64,000 nt of DNA from Eleusine coracana subsp. coracana. Its lineage: Eukaryota > Streptophyta > Magnoliopsida > Poales > Poaceae. Shown in pieces: positions 12,409 to 22,580 of this stretch; position 1 is the first letter of the stretch, and each line of letters begins with the position of its first letter. The position numbers and the translations under genes are program-made. The notes under the pieces were generated by a model that did no database searches, was not told the origin of the DNA, and saw only the letters and a list, made by a program, of their open reading frames with translations. The stretch is taken from the NCBI GenBank assembly GCA_032690845.1, contig CM064417.1, positions 19,436,501 through 19,500,500 of the forward strand. The letters run 5' to 3'.

Positions 12409-12533
12409 ATCTGGTGGGTAACCAGATTTGGGTGGTACTGCAGGTGGGTAACCTGTAGTGTTCTCGTATGGGTGGGTAACTCATAGGTTTGCTATCGGTG
12501 GACAACCGATAGTGTTGGATAGGTGGATAACCT
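12409..12533 (+). repeat. Row of small hairpins with a constant core in X
   Basis: Five units share the core GGTGG(G/A)(T/C)AACC, with flanks that differ between units but are complementary within each: 12409-12427 (7-bp arms), 12438-12458 (8-bp arms with one G-U), 12467-12485 (7-bp arms with one G-U), 12492-12512 (8-bp arms, perfect) and 12521-12533 (4-bp arms). Further small hairpins lie just upstream (12313-12360). What they do is unknown. Confidence 0.7.
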
Positions 12534-12996
12534 GTTGGGATACTTTTCACCTAGTAAATATGATGCTTGTATAATTAGAGTCATAGGCTAAGGATGCGTA
12601 GTGCAGTAAACCCGTGTTAAGCCTATTCTTGTTTTTTAGCCTGCATGTCAATACCTTCCCCCACTTGCTGAGTACTTTATGTACTCACGAGTTTTAGTTT
12701 TCCTTGTATTGTTGCTACTATTATTCTGCTACTCAGAAGACAATGGTGAGATGGACTACTCTGACGAGGACTACTATGACTAGGAGTGTGACCTTCAGTT
12801 GACTGACTGTGGTGTTATGGAGCCTTTCGCCGTCTAGCCTTTCACTCTATGTAATAACAGTATGATATAATAATGATATTATAATGACATTGATTGTACT
12901 GTTACTTCACTTATGTCTTATGTGCATAAAAACTTGATCTTGGGCACGCATACAAATGCATTTGGTTTTGGCCTTAAAACTGGGTGTGATACTATG

Positions 12997-13478
12997 GAAC
13001 AAAATTGCTGAAAGGAGAGGCTTATATTTGGTGGAGAGGTGCGCAGAGTTCTAATGGTCATGCCGCATCTGGTTTTTTTGACATGGCATGTCTTTGTTAG
13101 GTAGTTTGAGAGGAGGTTCTACCCAACAACTTTCCTTGAGAAGATGAAGATAGACCTGCATAGCTATAAGCAGGATAAGAAGATAGTGGCTGAGTATGAG
13201 GTGGGATTTAACAAGATTGTGCGCTTTGTTCCACATGTGGCTTATAATGAATTGGACAAAACAAGTCAGTTTTGTTAGGGTCTGAAGTCTTCTATCAGGC
13301 ACATTTTGGGAGCTCTTCCATTTGTAGATTTTCAGACTACTGTGAAACAAGCTTTAGGTGTGGAGATGCAACATCAGTACACTAATGAGGTGGAGCCTTC
13401 AGGTGTTGACCAGTCTCGCAGCCAGGATGATAAGAAGGGCCAGTCTGGTGGTCCTTTTCATAAGGAGGGAAAATCTTA
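12997..13478 (+). pseudogene. gag of element O, central piece
   Basis: This continues the gag interrupted by X. It encodes the conserved retrotransposon gag core (LLKGEA-IWWRG, then a YPTTF-like segment and a KQDKKIVAEYE-like segment). A TAG near 13057 with a nearby frame disturbance and another TAG at about 13277 break it. The piece ends at the duplicated target of L, and the reading frame resumes at 62045. Confidence 0.75.
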
Positions 13479-13483
13479 GCGTT

Positions 13484-13835
13484 TGTTGGGTATTTTAAGG
13501 ATAACAGAATAAATCCACAAGCGTACAGATACCCAAGTAGCTTTCACCTAGGAGTATTCCAAGGTATCGAATCCGCAAGCGTATGGATCCGTCGAGGTAC
13601 AAGCATGGAGCAGAGGTGGACATGCCCAATCCTCCTTCGGACTTCCCTCACTCTCTCCCTATTTTCTAAGCACTTTGGCAGTGCTAAAGCCTTCAGGAAA
13701 TGAATGACTAAACTAATCTTGAGGTGTTTGGAGAGTGGAGGCACTCCCCTCCTTATACAGGGGCCAAAGGCGGTTCCTGAGGCGGTAACTGCTGCCCGAA
13801 CCGGGCCAACCGACCTTGGAAAGGCGGTGGGAGGC
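13484..13835 (-). repeat. Solo LTR L, left part (Athila-like)
   Basis: This is the left part of an LTR interrupted by A1. It starts TGTTGGGTATTTT. Its target duplication in O gag is GCGTT (13479-13483) against GCGTC (62045-62049), one mismatch. The first 100 bases share a pattern with the LTRs of A1 and A2 (a CACAAGCG block, a GTAGC-TTTCACC block, then AGTATTC-ATCGAATCC). No internal region or second LTR is present, so it is a solo LTR. A TATA-like sequence on the minus strand (about 13753-13757) suggests minus orientation. Confidence 0.75.
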
Positions 13836-14548
13836 TGTTAACATTTCTTAACATCGTCACTAAGTTTCTCTAGCAACGAAACCAGAAATGTTTATTGGTA
13901 ATCTTTAACAAATGCAGAGAGTCCACAAGCGCACGGAGAATACTGTTGTAGCATTTCACCCGAAAGTATTCAGGGTATCGTATTTGTTTTATCCCAAAGG
14001 AATACATATGATTGATCAAAGTAATTACCATATTCTAGATATTTGCACATTGGATTATGAGACAAAGTCCTCACAGTGGTAAGGATAAAGATAAACATGG
14101 TAGTGGACACACGGATAGCATAATTAAGTTAGATAAATATTAGTCTAGTGGAGAAGGACAAAGAAAGAGCTAAGTTCCTATCTTGCTTCTATATAGTTAC
14201 ATAGTCAACATTATATACTATTATATAGATACAATGACAATGCAAGACAATCAGATCATCACACCCTGGGCATCCAGTTTTCCGTTGCATCAACAGTACA
14301 GTTCTGGCCAAGAGCCTATTGCATAGCTGAACGTGGGGGATTTCAAAGGACAGATAGGGCTTTCACCACTTAATTTCTACCCCTAGCAATCCATGGGCTA
14401 CACGACAAATAATGCATTCTATTGATCTGAGCACCATCCTTACATCTCTAGAACAATATTCCAAATCCCTTAAGCGATGGATTAGAAAAGGAGTAATCAC
14501 ATATAAGTGATCACTAAGCACATGGAAATGATCTAAGTTACACATTAG
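13836..14548 (-). repeat. 3' LTR of A1, left part
   Basis: This matches 60136 onward in the other LTR. It is interrupted at 14548, within CACATTAG, by S. The five bases ATTAG (14544-14548) are the left target duplication of S. It contains no gene. Confidence 0.85.
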
Positions 14549-16230
14549 TGAAAGGACCAAAGGCCTATCGAGAGGGGGGAGGGGTGAATCTGTAGCCGAC
14601 CACGAATCCAAATACTTCAATTTCACACCACTAGAACCCGACAAGCATTGCAACCTAAATAGTTCTAGTAGGCCAAGACCCTATGCATGCTAGTGTTCAT
14701 GATGCAAAACAAAACGCGGAACCTAAACACACTAGCCTATGCAAGCCACAAGTCACCCTATCAACTAGGGCACTCAAATGCGGAATAGTAAAGAGGGGGT
14801 CAAGGAATGCTCATGATTTTTTCTCGAGGTCTCGGAAGGATGGCGCCTTCCCCTACTCCTTGTTCGACCACTCCCACTGGAGTCCCGGTCCCTCCCGCCA
14901 CCAAGTGGAGTTCTCACACACGAGTCCGTAATCACTCCCGGAGCGAACACACGGTGTGCATCACCGCCGCCACCAAGGCATAAGCTCACCTCCCTCGAGA
15001 ACTTGCCGGACTTCTGGAGCCGGCATGGGCGCTCACTAGCGATGCCCCTTTCACCGGTGGGCTCAAACCGTGTACAAACGTGTGACGGCCTTCACAACCG
15101 ATCATGATAGGCTCAATCACCGACACCTAACCAGTCTAGGTCTCACCATAGACCAAGAGTAACAACCTAGATCACACCCTCAAGGATACCCTAGCCTTAG
15201 ATGTGCAAGATCGCTCCTTGTTACTCTCACAAGCACTCTCAAGATATCCAATATCCTCTCCTAGTGCTCTCCTCTTTTCCTCTTGGACCTTACCAAATGC
15301 TCTCAAGTATTCCACTGGCCAAGAGTGGTATCCAAGACCCCAGCAACAAAGTTATACAGGCTTCAAACCTCAAACTAGTTGTTGCTCCACGAAACCAGCT
15401 TTCTGGGCCTACTGACCGGACTGTCCGATCACTGCCTGACCGGACCGTCCGGTCACTGCAGACTTTGGCTCCAACAGCTCTGCCCACTACTGATCTCCTG
15501 CTGATCGGACCGTACGGTCAGCTGACCGGACTGTCCGGTCCATTTCTCTCTCCAGTTTAGAAACATTTTAGACTCAGCTTCCTCTCTGCACTGCGCAACT
15601 CATACTGACCGGACCGTCCGGTTAGTAGACCGAACCGTTCGGTCACTATGAATCCTGGCACAGATAGACTCCTCGCTGCTCGCTGTAAGTTCCAGACATC
15701 TTCACCTAGTGACCGTACAGTCTGGTCACCATTGACCCCTTTGTCCGATCACTGTGTCCAGAAGCTAAAACTTGTCGTCTTTGTTTGACTTTGTTTCTTG
15801 GCTTCTTCGAACAGCTCCTTGGCTTCTCCACTGTCATCTAGTTCCTGTGATTTCACCAAGCAACCTTGCACATCACCGACTAGACATGACCATAGAGAAA
15901 TGACCTAGAACCCTTGATAGTCCGGTTTTCCTATCGACTCAAAGCCCTAACAACTAGACAAGTGTTTCTAACACTTGCTCCATAGCTTGTCCTCAACTTT
16001 GATCCATCTTCATCAACCCTTGGACTCCATCAAGCTCACAAGCCTCCATGCTTATGGTCATTGTCATCAATCGCCAAGGCAACCATCATCCATATGATTT
16101 GTAGTAGAGTTTAGAGATGATTCCTACATAGACAACACTCATGTAGATATAGGCCCACAATTTCATAGTTGTCATCTATCACCAAAACATTTATACCTTG
16201 GGGATCCCATCAATGGTCATGAAGCTTACA
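14549..16230 (-). repeat. 3' LTR of S
   Basis: This uninterrupted LTR of 1682 bases contains at least six copies of a 17-base palindrome GACCGGAC-N-GTCCGGTC or variants between 15413 and 15726. The right LTR lacks two short segments here (about 15430-15475 and 15617-15640), each bounded by copies of this palindrome. No gene. Confidence 0.88.
15413..15726. repeat. Palindrome cluster in the 3' LTR of S
   Basis: Copies of GACCGGAC-N-GTCCGGTC or near variants start at 15413, 15438, 15503, 15524, 15607, 15628 and about 15710. Each has 8-base arms around one central base. Several variants keep symmetry by paired changes (for example GACCGAAC-C-GTTCGGTC at 15628). Confidence 0.8.
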
Positions 16231-16499
16231 ATCTCCCCCTTTTTGGTGATTGATGACAACCACTACTTGTCATAATCTTATTAATGAACAACAATGCTAA
16301 AAAGCTACACTACGATCAAGAGGAACCTCAAAAGTATAAGAGAGAAACATACAAGGTCCTACTCAAATAAGCATCATCAAGAGCTGAGGAATAAGGAAGA
16401 AAAGTGCACTCTAAATGATATGCTTGCATGTCATGTGAAGATATTTAATGAAAGCATAAGGACATGCAATGCAAGACATGAATGATGATATGCAACAGG
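16231..16499 (-). other. Polypurine tract and 3' untranslated part of S, left of NC
   Basis: Beside the 3' LTR the minus strand reads CCAAAAAGGGGGAGAT (16231-16246), a clear polypurine tract. The rest is AT-rich with no gene and ends at the NC target duplication ACAGG (16495-16499). Confidence 0.75.
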
Positions 16500-17399
16500 T
16501 GATGAGGACATAACCCTTATGGATACACCCATCATTCCGCCAACCAAAATGCAAGTTCATGTGCGACAACTGAATTTACGGGTGAGCTTGTTCCTAATGA
16601 TTCCTTTATGTGATTTTGAGAATAGATTCCTACCTAATGAATTAATTGTTGTTAGAAACCATGGAGATGATGATGAGATATCTGGGGAGGTGATTGGAGA
16701 CGTGATGGGCCAGCAAGGACGTCCAAGCCAAGGTGGAGGCCCAATCAAAACCGACTTCGAGTCTGTTTCGGAGCCCAAGACCAGTCTGCACTAAAACGGA
16801 CGCCCATGACGCATACGGACTCGGATTTTGATGTTCTATATATGCCTCGAAAGATAACGAAAAGCCCTTTCCAATCCAACTGGTCCCATGTCAAAATTCG
16901 TCCCGAGCCGTCGGCAATCGCCGAAACAATTCGACTTCCAGAATCTGTCCTGGTGCTGCGACACCGTAATCGGTCTTTGGGCCATGTATCGAGTTAAGCC
17001 CACTTAGGGCTGCGTCCAGGGGGTCTTGCACGACCTTAGGGTGCTCATATACAGCCGCCTCCTCTTCATTAGGGTTTGGGTTTTGCTTAGATTATTTTGT
17101 TGATAACAGTTTTGCCGTTTGATCGGTTTGTGAGATCCCAACTTGTGAGATTCATCGTATACTTGCAAATTTAGTTGCATTCTTCTTTGTTCTTGCTTGT
17201 GTTCTTGATTCGCAGACAGGGATTAGCCTTCTCGGTGAGGTCAATCATCTTTGGACGGTTGATAACCAGAGGAGACGTCGTGCTGCGATTGCGGGGTTTA
17301 GAACGTGCTGTTCTGAAGCCGGATCGATTTGTGTGTCGCCTCCGACCAAATCAACTTACCAAGAACCTTTCGGAAGATCGGGAACCCTTGTCCACATCA
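16500..17399 (+). repeat. 5' LTR of NC
   Basis: 900 bases, matching 19940-20839. It holds a TATA-like CATATACAGCC near 17047 followed by the AGGGTTTGGGTTTTG leader common in CRM LTRs. Its 5' part carries codons for the polyprotein tail that are not joined to a gene here. Confidence 0.88.
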
Positions 17400-17400
17400 A

Positions 17401-17415
17401 GTGGTAATCAGAGCT
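17401..17415 (+). other. Primer-binding site of NC
   Basis: TGGTAATCAGAGC, two bases after the LTR end, resembles the initiator-Met site TGGTATCAGAGC with one inserted A. Confidence 0.6.
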
Positions 17416-18440
17416 TCAGGTACACCGTTAGGTTCGCCCTTATCCTCGTTATTTTGTTCAATCCTAGAGTCCAAAAAATTGCCCTATAAAAATATTTGTT
17501 CATCGTGTTTCCGCTGTCCTACACCCCCCTTGTGCTTTGCAATTTTCAGTTTAGTTTGCTTCTCTGAATTTTAGTCCCTACAAGGTCATTGTGTTGTTGG
17601 TCTAGTACTTGTTCTTTGGTCTTGTTTGAGTCGTGTGTGTCCTTGTTCATAGACAATCAAGAAAAAAAAATCAGATTGTTGCACACGTTGAAAGAATAGT
17701 ATTGCTAGAATTGTTTGCACTAAATATTTATTTAACATCTAGCCTTCTACTTTTTGTGTGCAAAAGAAACTTAGAGTGTTTTCTGTTGCACGTTGTTCCT
17801 TGAGTCAAGAGATCGCTGCACGTTGTTGCATATGAGAATTGTCGGTTCAGTTCTACATGTACATCTATTCCTTACGGAAAGAGTGCAAAAAAGAAAGTTT
17901 AGGTTTTTTCTTTGTGCTATAAAGTTCGCAACTCTTGCTGCAGTTCTATGTCAAAAAATTCATGAAAGAAGTAAAAGGCAAAGAGGTGCTGAAAAAAAAT
18001 AAGAAGAAAAAGCCGCACCTATAACAAAATAAAAAAACGAAAGGAGAAGAGAAAAAAATTCAGAATTGCTTGCAGCCTTTGTGTCCTTTGTTGAGCCATT
18101 TGCTTGCTTGCTTGAACTAGGTCCAAGACAAGTTTAGGCCAGTGACATAGACTACCTTGGGACTATTATTCAGTTTTGCAATTTCTGAATTGAAATTTTG
18201 CTAATCCTTGCTACTATAAATTGCCTACCTAGCTCCATATATATCCTTCTGAATAGGCACAGAACTTTGGACCCTCGCAATCGTCGGATCACACTCTCCA
18301 AGGTATCCTCTGTTTTGCTATTAAGAATCTTGTAAGAACTCAGTCAGGTGCTGCCATTTGCTTGTTGAGAGTTTCCACCGTAATCAAACAGTAGTGATAG
18401 AAAAATATACTCTTGTGTGTTTTCTTGTTTTCTATTAACA
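17416..18440 (+). other. 5' untranslated region of NC
   Basis: About 1 kb without a gene, including A-rich runs near 17652 and 17990-18056. Full-length CRM elements carry gag after such a leader; gag is absent here. Confidence 0.6.
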
Positions 18441-20234
18441 ATGATAGGTTACAACACTGATGGTGATGAGTCGATGGTGTCAAATGAGATTGATACAAGT
18501 GTTGTAGCACAACGAGTGCTTAGTTCTCAAATGGAGAAGGTAGAGCAAAATCAAATGAACAACTTGTTTCAGACTCACTTTATTGTGAATGATCGACGTT
18601 GTCGTGTCATCATTGATGGAGAGAGTAGCCACAACATCGCAAGCTTGGAATTGGTCGAGAAGCTCGGCTTGACCACACAGCCACACCCATGTCCATACTA
18701 CATCCAATGGGTAAATTCTTGTGGTAAGATGAAGGTAGATAAAACTGCACGCATTGAATTTTTTATTGGTTCTTATAAGGATAGTGCAGAATTTGATATA
18801 GTACCTATGCAAGCATGTCATTTGTTATTGGGTAAACCTTGGATTTGTACAAATAATGTTTTGCATAATACCATTACTAATAGCTACTCATTTAAATACA
18901 ATGGTAGAAGGGTTACTCTTACACCAATGACCACAGCTGAAATTTTAGAAGAGGATCAACAACGATTTGAGAGAAGAAAGAATGAACCATTTAGGATAGA
19001 ATGGGCTGTTTCAAATGTCACAACACTTTCACCAAAATCTGAATTGCTAGAGGATGAACATATTTCTTTGCCTCTTGTTACAACTAATATTTTTCAGCAT
19101 ATACACAAAGAAGATGATAGTGGGAACGATAAAGAACAGGTTGTTGCTTCAGGTAAGAGCTTTCTTGATATGATGGATTGTTCCAATAGTCTTGCTATAT
19201 CGGAACCTTATGATCATGTTCCTTTGTCACAAGTTGATTTACCTAGTGGTCCGTGTGATAAAGAGAAGTTATGTGTCAATGCTTTATTTATACCTTTGTC
19301 ACAACAAATGAATGAGCTTGATGCTTTTGCTTATGATTCACCCACTAGTGCTGAAATTAAACGTTTGATGTTAGTTACATGTCAAAAGGATGAGCAAAAA
19401 TTGTTTTCTTCTCTAAATACTTTAGGTTATATTGAATTTAATGTTCTTTGTAATCTAAGTACTTTAGAGAAGCAAATGTTTTCTCAAACTAAGTTGCCTT
19501 TAGTGATAAGAAACATTTCTTATGCTATTGGCAACTATGATCATAGAGGTGTATTTATGGTACATAGAGTTTATGTTTGTTCAAATCTGAAACATCCTCT
19601 TGGTTTGCAACTAAATGACCAAGTAGAAAACTTTAATATCAACTACCATGTCATGTCATCTTTTTCTAGTATTTCTAAGATCACACATTGTCTACCTTGT
19701 GATAAGAGTGAGAATGATGCTCATATTGCTGACCAAGTTTTCAAAGAGATTATTAATTTGCACGGAATTCCTTCTACTGTAGATTCTCATTGTGATGACA
19801 AATTTCATAATGCATATAAATATGAGTTGCATCCCAAGTTTGGGAATAGTTGCACAATTAATATTTCAGATTTGAGACCATACATGGGAGAAAGAGATGA
19901 GCTCGAGTCGAGGACGACTCTAATTCAAAAGGGGGAGAATGATGAGGACATCACCCTTATGGATACACCCATCATTCCGCCAACCAAAATGCAAGTTCAT
20001 GCGCGACAACTGAATTTACGGGTGAGCTTGTTTCTAATGATTCCTTTATGTGATTTTGAGAATAGATTCCTACCTAATGAATTAATTGTTGTTAGAAACC
20101 ATGGAGATGATGATGAGATATCTGGGGAGGTGATTGGAGACGTGATGGGCCAGCAAGGACGTCCAAGCCAAGGTGGAGGCCCAATCAAAACCGACTTCGA
20201 GTCTGTTTCAGAGCCCAAGACCAGTCTGCACTAA
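18441..20234 (+). CDS. Chimeric ORF of NC: protease-like domain, unknown middle, integrase scraps, LTR-encoded tail
   Basis: The first ATG in the open frame is at 18441 (about 597 codons; the frame is open a few codons further up). Residues 43-135 are retropepsin-like: FIVNDRRCRVIIDGESSHNI keeps the catalytic Asp but has GES where GAS/GSS is usual, and LLLGKPW marks the end of the fold. The middle (about 145-420) has no family I recognise. Then come a fragment of the integrase core (VFKEIINLHGIPST), the end of the CRM integrase C-terminus (FGNSCTINISDLRPYMGE) joined in frame, and about 98 residues encoded in the 3' LTR. The joins are in frame in spite of large deletions. Role unknown. Confidence 0.75.
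   Translation: MIGYNTDGDESMVSNEIDTSVVAQRVLSSQMEKVEQNQMNNLFQTHFIVNDRRCRVIIDGESSHNIASLELVEKLGLTTQPHPCPYYIQWVNSCGKMKVDKTARIEFFIGSYKDSAEFDIVPMQACHLLLGKPWICTNNVLHNTITNSYSFKYNGRRVTLTPMTTAEILEEDQQRFERRKNEPFRIEWAVSNVTTLSPKSELLEDEHISLPLVTTNIFQHIHKEDDSGNDKEQVVASGKSFLDMMDCSNSLAISEPYDHVPLSQVDLPSGPCDKEKLCVNALFIPLSQQMNELDAFAYDSPTSAEIKRLMLVTCQKDEQKLFSSLNTLGYIEFNVLCNLSTLEKQMFSQTKLPLVIRNISYAIGNYDHRGVFMVHRVYVCSNLKHPLGLQLNDQVENFNINYHVMSSFSSISKITHCLPCDKSENDAHIADQVFKEIINLHGIPSTVDSHCDDKFHNAYKYELHPKFGNSCTINISDLRPYMGERDELESRTTLIQKGENDEDITLMDTPIIPPTKMQVHARQLNLRVSLFLMIPLCDFENRFLPNELIVVRNHGDDDEISGEVIGDVMGQQGRPSQGGGPIKTDFESVSEPKTSLH
19928..19939 (+). other. Polypurine tract of NC
   Basis: AAAAGGGGGAGAA ends directly at the 3' LTR. 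It also lies inside the open frame, as in other CRM elements. Confidence 0.8.
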
Positions 20235-20839
20235 AACGGACGCCCAGGACGCATACGGACTCGGATTTGGATGTTGTATATATGCCTGGAAAAATAACGA
20301 AAAGCCCTTTCCAATCCAACTGGTCCCATGTCAAAATCCGTCCCGAGCCATCGGCAATCGCCGAAACAATTCGACTTCCAGAATCTGTCCTGGTGCTGCG
20401 ACACCGTAATCGGTCTTTGGGCCATGTATCGAGTTGAGCCCACTTAGGGCTGCGTCCAGGGGGTCTTGCACGACCTTAGGGTGCTCATATACAGCCGCCT
20501 CCTCTTCATTAGGGTTTGGGTTTTGCTTAGATTATTCTGTTGATAACAGTTTTGCCGTTTGATCGGTTTGTGAGATCCCAACTTATGAGATTCATCGTAT
20601 ACTTGCAAATTTGGTTGCATTCTTCTTTGTTCTTACTTGTGTTCTTGATTCGCAGGCTGGGATTAGCCTTCTCGGCGAGGTCAATCGTCTTTGGACGGTT
20701 GATAACCAGAGGAGACGTCGTGCTGCGATTGCGGGGTTTAGAACGTGCTGTTCTGAAGCCGGATCGATTTGTGTGTCGCCTCCGACCAAATCAACTTACC
20801 AAGAACCTTTCGGAAGATCGGGAACCCTTGTCCACATCA
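19940..20839 (+). repeat. 3' LTR of NC
   Basis: 900 bases, about 98 percent like the 5' LTR by eye. Its first 295 bases are part of the open frame. The Arg-rich CR motif seen in C (GPMTRARARRLNLEV) is only partly kept (VHARQLNLRV). Confidence 0.88.
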
Positions 20840-21276
20840 ACAGGTTAGCATGACAATGCATAATCATTAAGAACAAGCAATCATCATCATGGAATCATAT
20901 ACAGGCATACAGGATAAGTAAGGAATACAAAGCATTGCATATGAAAATAAACGAAGTGAGATCAAGATGAGTCAAACACAAGCGAATGAAAACCATGACT
21001 CATCAAAATCCACGGACATCAAATAACTCCATCAAAATAAGATCCAAATGTATCTAACTCCCAAAACCAATGTACACGTATGCTCCCCCTAGATACAAGC
21101 TACTCTCGATCACACAGGATCGCACTCCAACTCCCCCTAGACCTATGACTACTTCTCCCCCTTTGGCAACAAGCACCAAAAAGTGGAAAAGTGAACATCT
21201 ACGCGCTCGTGGTCGAAGGAAGTGGTGCAGCGACATTCTCTGAAGGTTCTGCTCCTGGCTGCTCCTGTGCTGGATC
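20840..21276 (-). other. 3' untranslated part of S between NC and the extra ORF
   Basis: This begins with the second ACAGG (20840-20844). It is AT-rich and I see no gene. It carries two CTCCCCCT runs (21081, 21131) and CTCCCCCTTTGG at 21154, which resemble the polypurine tract of S and may be decayed extra copies. Confidence 0.6.
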
Positions 21277-21656
21277 CTACTGTGCTCCCTGAGTCTGTGC
21301 CGCTTGAGCATCCAGCTGCCTGAAGAAGTCAAGGTCTACAGGCGACTCAGACCCTCTGTCCTGCCCTGCTGGTGGGACCGTGGATGTCTCCTCGGCAACA
21401 GTCACCTGGAGAAGAGCAAGGTCATCCGCCTCCTCCTGAGTGTAGCCTCGGCGGACCAGATCCTCTGCTACCTGAGGTGTAAGAGTGCTGACTATAGCAG
21501 TGGAAGGTGGAGCTGTAGCTGTCTCTGTGGCTAGCTGAGAGTCTGCACAAGTAGTGTGCACTATGTCTGAGAATAGACTCCTCACTGGTAGCCGGGAGGT
21601 GGAAGGTCCTGCCATCTACAAGGTCGAAGAGTGTGTCGGTGAGGTGAACAACACAG
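21277..21656 (-). pseudogene. C-terminal piece of the extra ORF of S
   Basis: A frame of about 112 codons on the minus strand (RRGYTQEEADDLALLQVTVAE; Gln/Ala-rich end) continues the extra ORF after the insertion of C. The last five bases (21652-21656, CACAG) are the C target duplication, matching CATAG at 28368-28372 with one change. No known domain. Confidence 0.5.
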
Positions 21657-22580
21657 TGATGTAAACAAGGGTTCCCGATCTTCCGAAAGGTTCTTGGTAA
21701 GTTGATTTGGTCGGAGGCGACACACAAATCGATCCGCCTTCAGAACAACACGTTCTAAACCCCGCAATCGCAGCACGACGTCTCCTCTGGTTATCAACCG
21801 TCCAAAGACGATTGACCTTGCCGAGAAGGCTAATCCCTGCCTACGAATCAAGAACACAAGCAAGAACAATGAAGAATGCAACACAAATTGCAGATGTATG
21901 ATTAAACTCTCGAAGTTGGGGTCTCACAAACCGATGAACGACGACACTGTTTATGAACAGAATTGATCCAAGCAAAACCCAAACCCTAATGGTATGGTGG
22001 CGGCTTTATATAAAGACCCTAGGGTCGTGCAAAACCCTCTAGACGCGCCCCTAATTGGGCTCAACTAGATACAAAGCCCAAAGGCCACAAATAGGCGACG
22101 TAGTACCGACACAGATTCTGAACTTTCTCTTATTTCAATGATTCCCGATGACTCCAGACGAATTTTGATATGAGGTCGGCGGCATTGGAAATGTCTTCTC
22201 CTTATCTTTCCGTGCATATGTAGAACGTCCAAATCCGAGTCCGTATGCGTCCTGGACGACTGTTTTAGTGCAGACTGGTCCTGGGCCCCGAAACAGACTC
22301 GAAGTCGGTTTTGATTGGGCCTCCACTTTGGCTTCCAAGCCCTTTCTGGTCCTCCATGTTTCCTACTCCTTCTCCCATCATCTCCTGGTCCTCTCCATGG
22401 TTTCTAATCATAAAATAATCATTAGGTAGCAAACCATTATCAAAAGTAACATATAGCGAAGAACGTAGGAACGAGGTCACCTCTAAATTTAGTCGTCGTG
22501 CACGAGCTCTAGTCATTGGACCTTGCAAATCCAGAATTGGAGGAGTGTTCTGTGTATCCATAGGAGTGATGTCCTCATCA
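21657..22580 (-). repeat. 3' LTR of C
   Basis: 924 bases, matching 27446-28367. A minus-strand TATATAAAG lies at 22016-22024. The part 22265-22561 codes for a 98-residue tail with GPMTRARARRLNLEV, the CR motif of CRM polyproteins. Confidence 0.9.
22016..22024 (-). promoter_or_regulatory. TATA box in the LTR of C
   Basis: CTTTATATAAAGCCGCC on the minus strand; the same place in the 5' LTR (about 27794-27802) has TATATACAGCC. It would start the genomic RNA. Confidence 0.6.

Larger units (their letters stand above)
7474..12991 (+). mobile_element. Insertion X: long solo LTR in gag of O, carrying a Helitron
   Basis: The insertion is flanked by a perfect 5-bp duplication CTATG (7469-7473 and 12992-12996). 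It starts TGTAACATT and ends GTGTGATA, close to the TGTAACACC...TG..CA ends of many grass gypsy LTRs. I find no second copy of either end inside, no primer site and no gag or pol frame, so a solo LTR fits best. Without the Helitron it is about 4.4 kb, long for an LTR. A deleted element whose two LTRs I cannot tell apart remains possible. Two similar blocks near 9977-10060 and 10935-11050 hint at an old internal duplication. Confidence 0.7.
16500..20839 (+). mobile_element. Element NC: non-autonomous CRM-type (centromeric) retrotransposon
   Basis: Two 900-base LTRs and a perfect duplication ACAGG (16495-16499 and 20840-20844) define a 4340-base element. LTR ends TGATGAGG and CCACATCA match those of C. 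It has one open frame of about 597 codons from protease-like to integrase-tail sequence, and no RT or RNase H. By eye the LTRs differ at about 20 sites. Non-autonomous partners of CRM elements are known in rice (noaCRR); this looks like the counterpart here and probably uses enzymes of C-like elements. Confidence 0.88.

Noticed and set aside
16519..16794. 91-codon frame in the 5' LTR of NC as a separate gene
   Set aside because: It is the LTR copy of the polyprotein tail, without a promoter-proximal start; it is not an independent gene.
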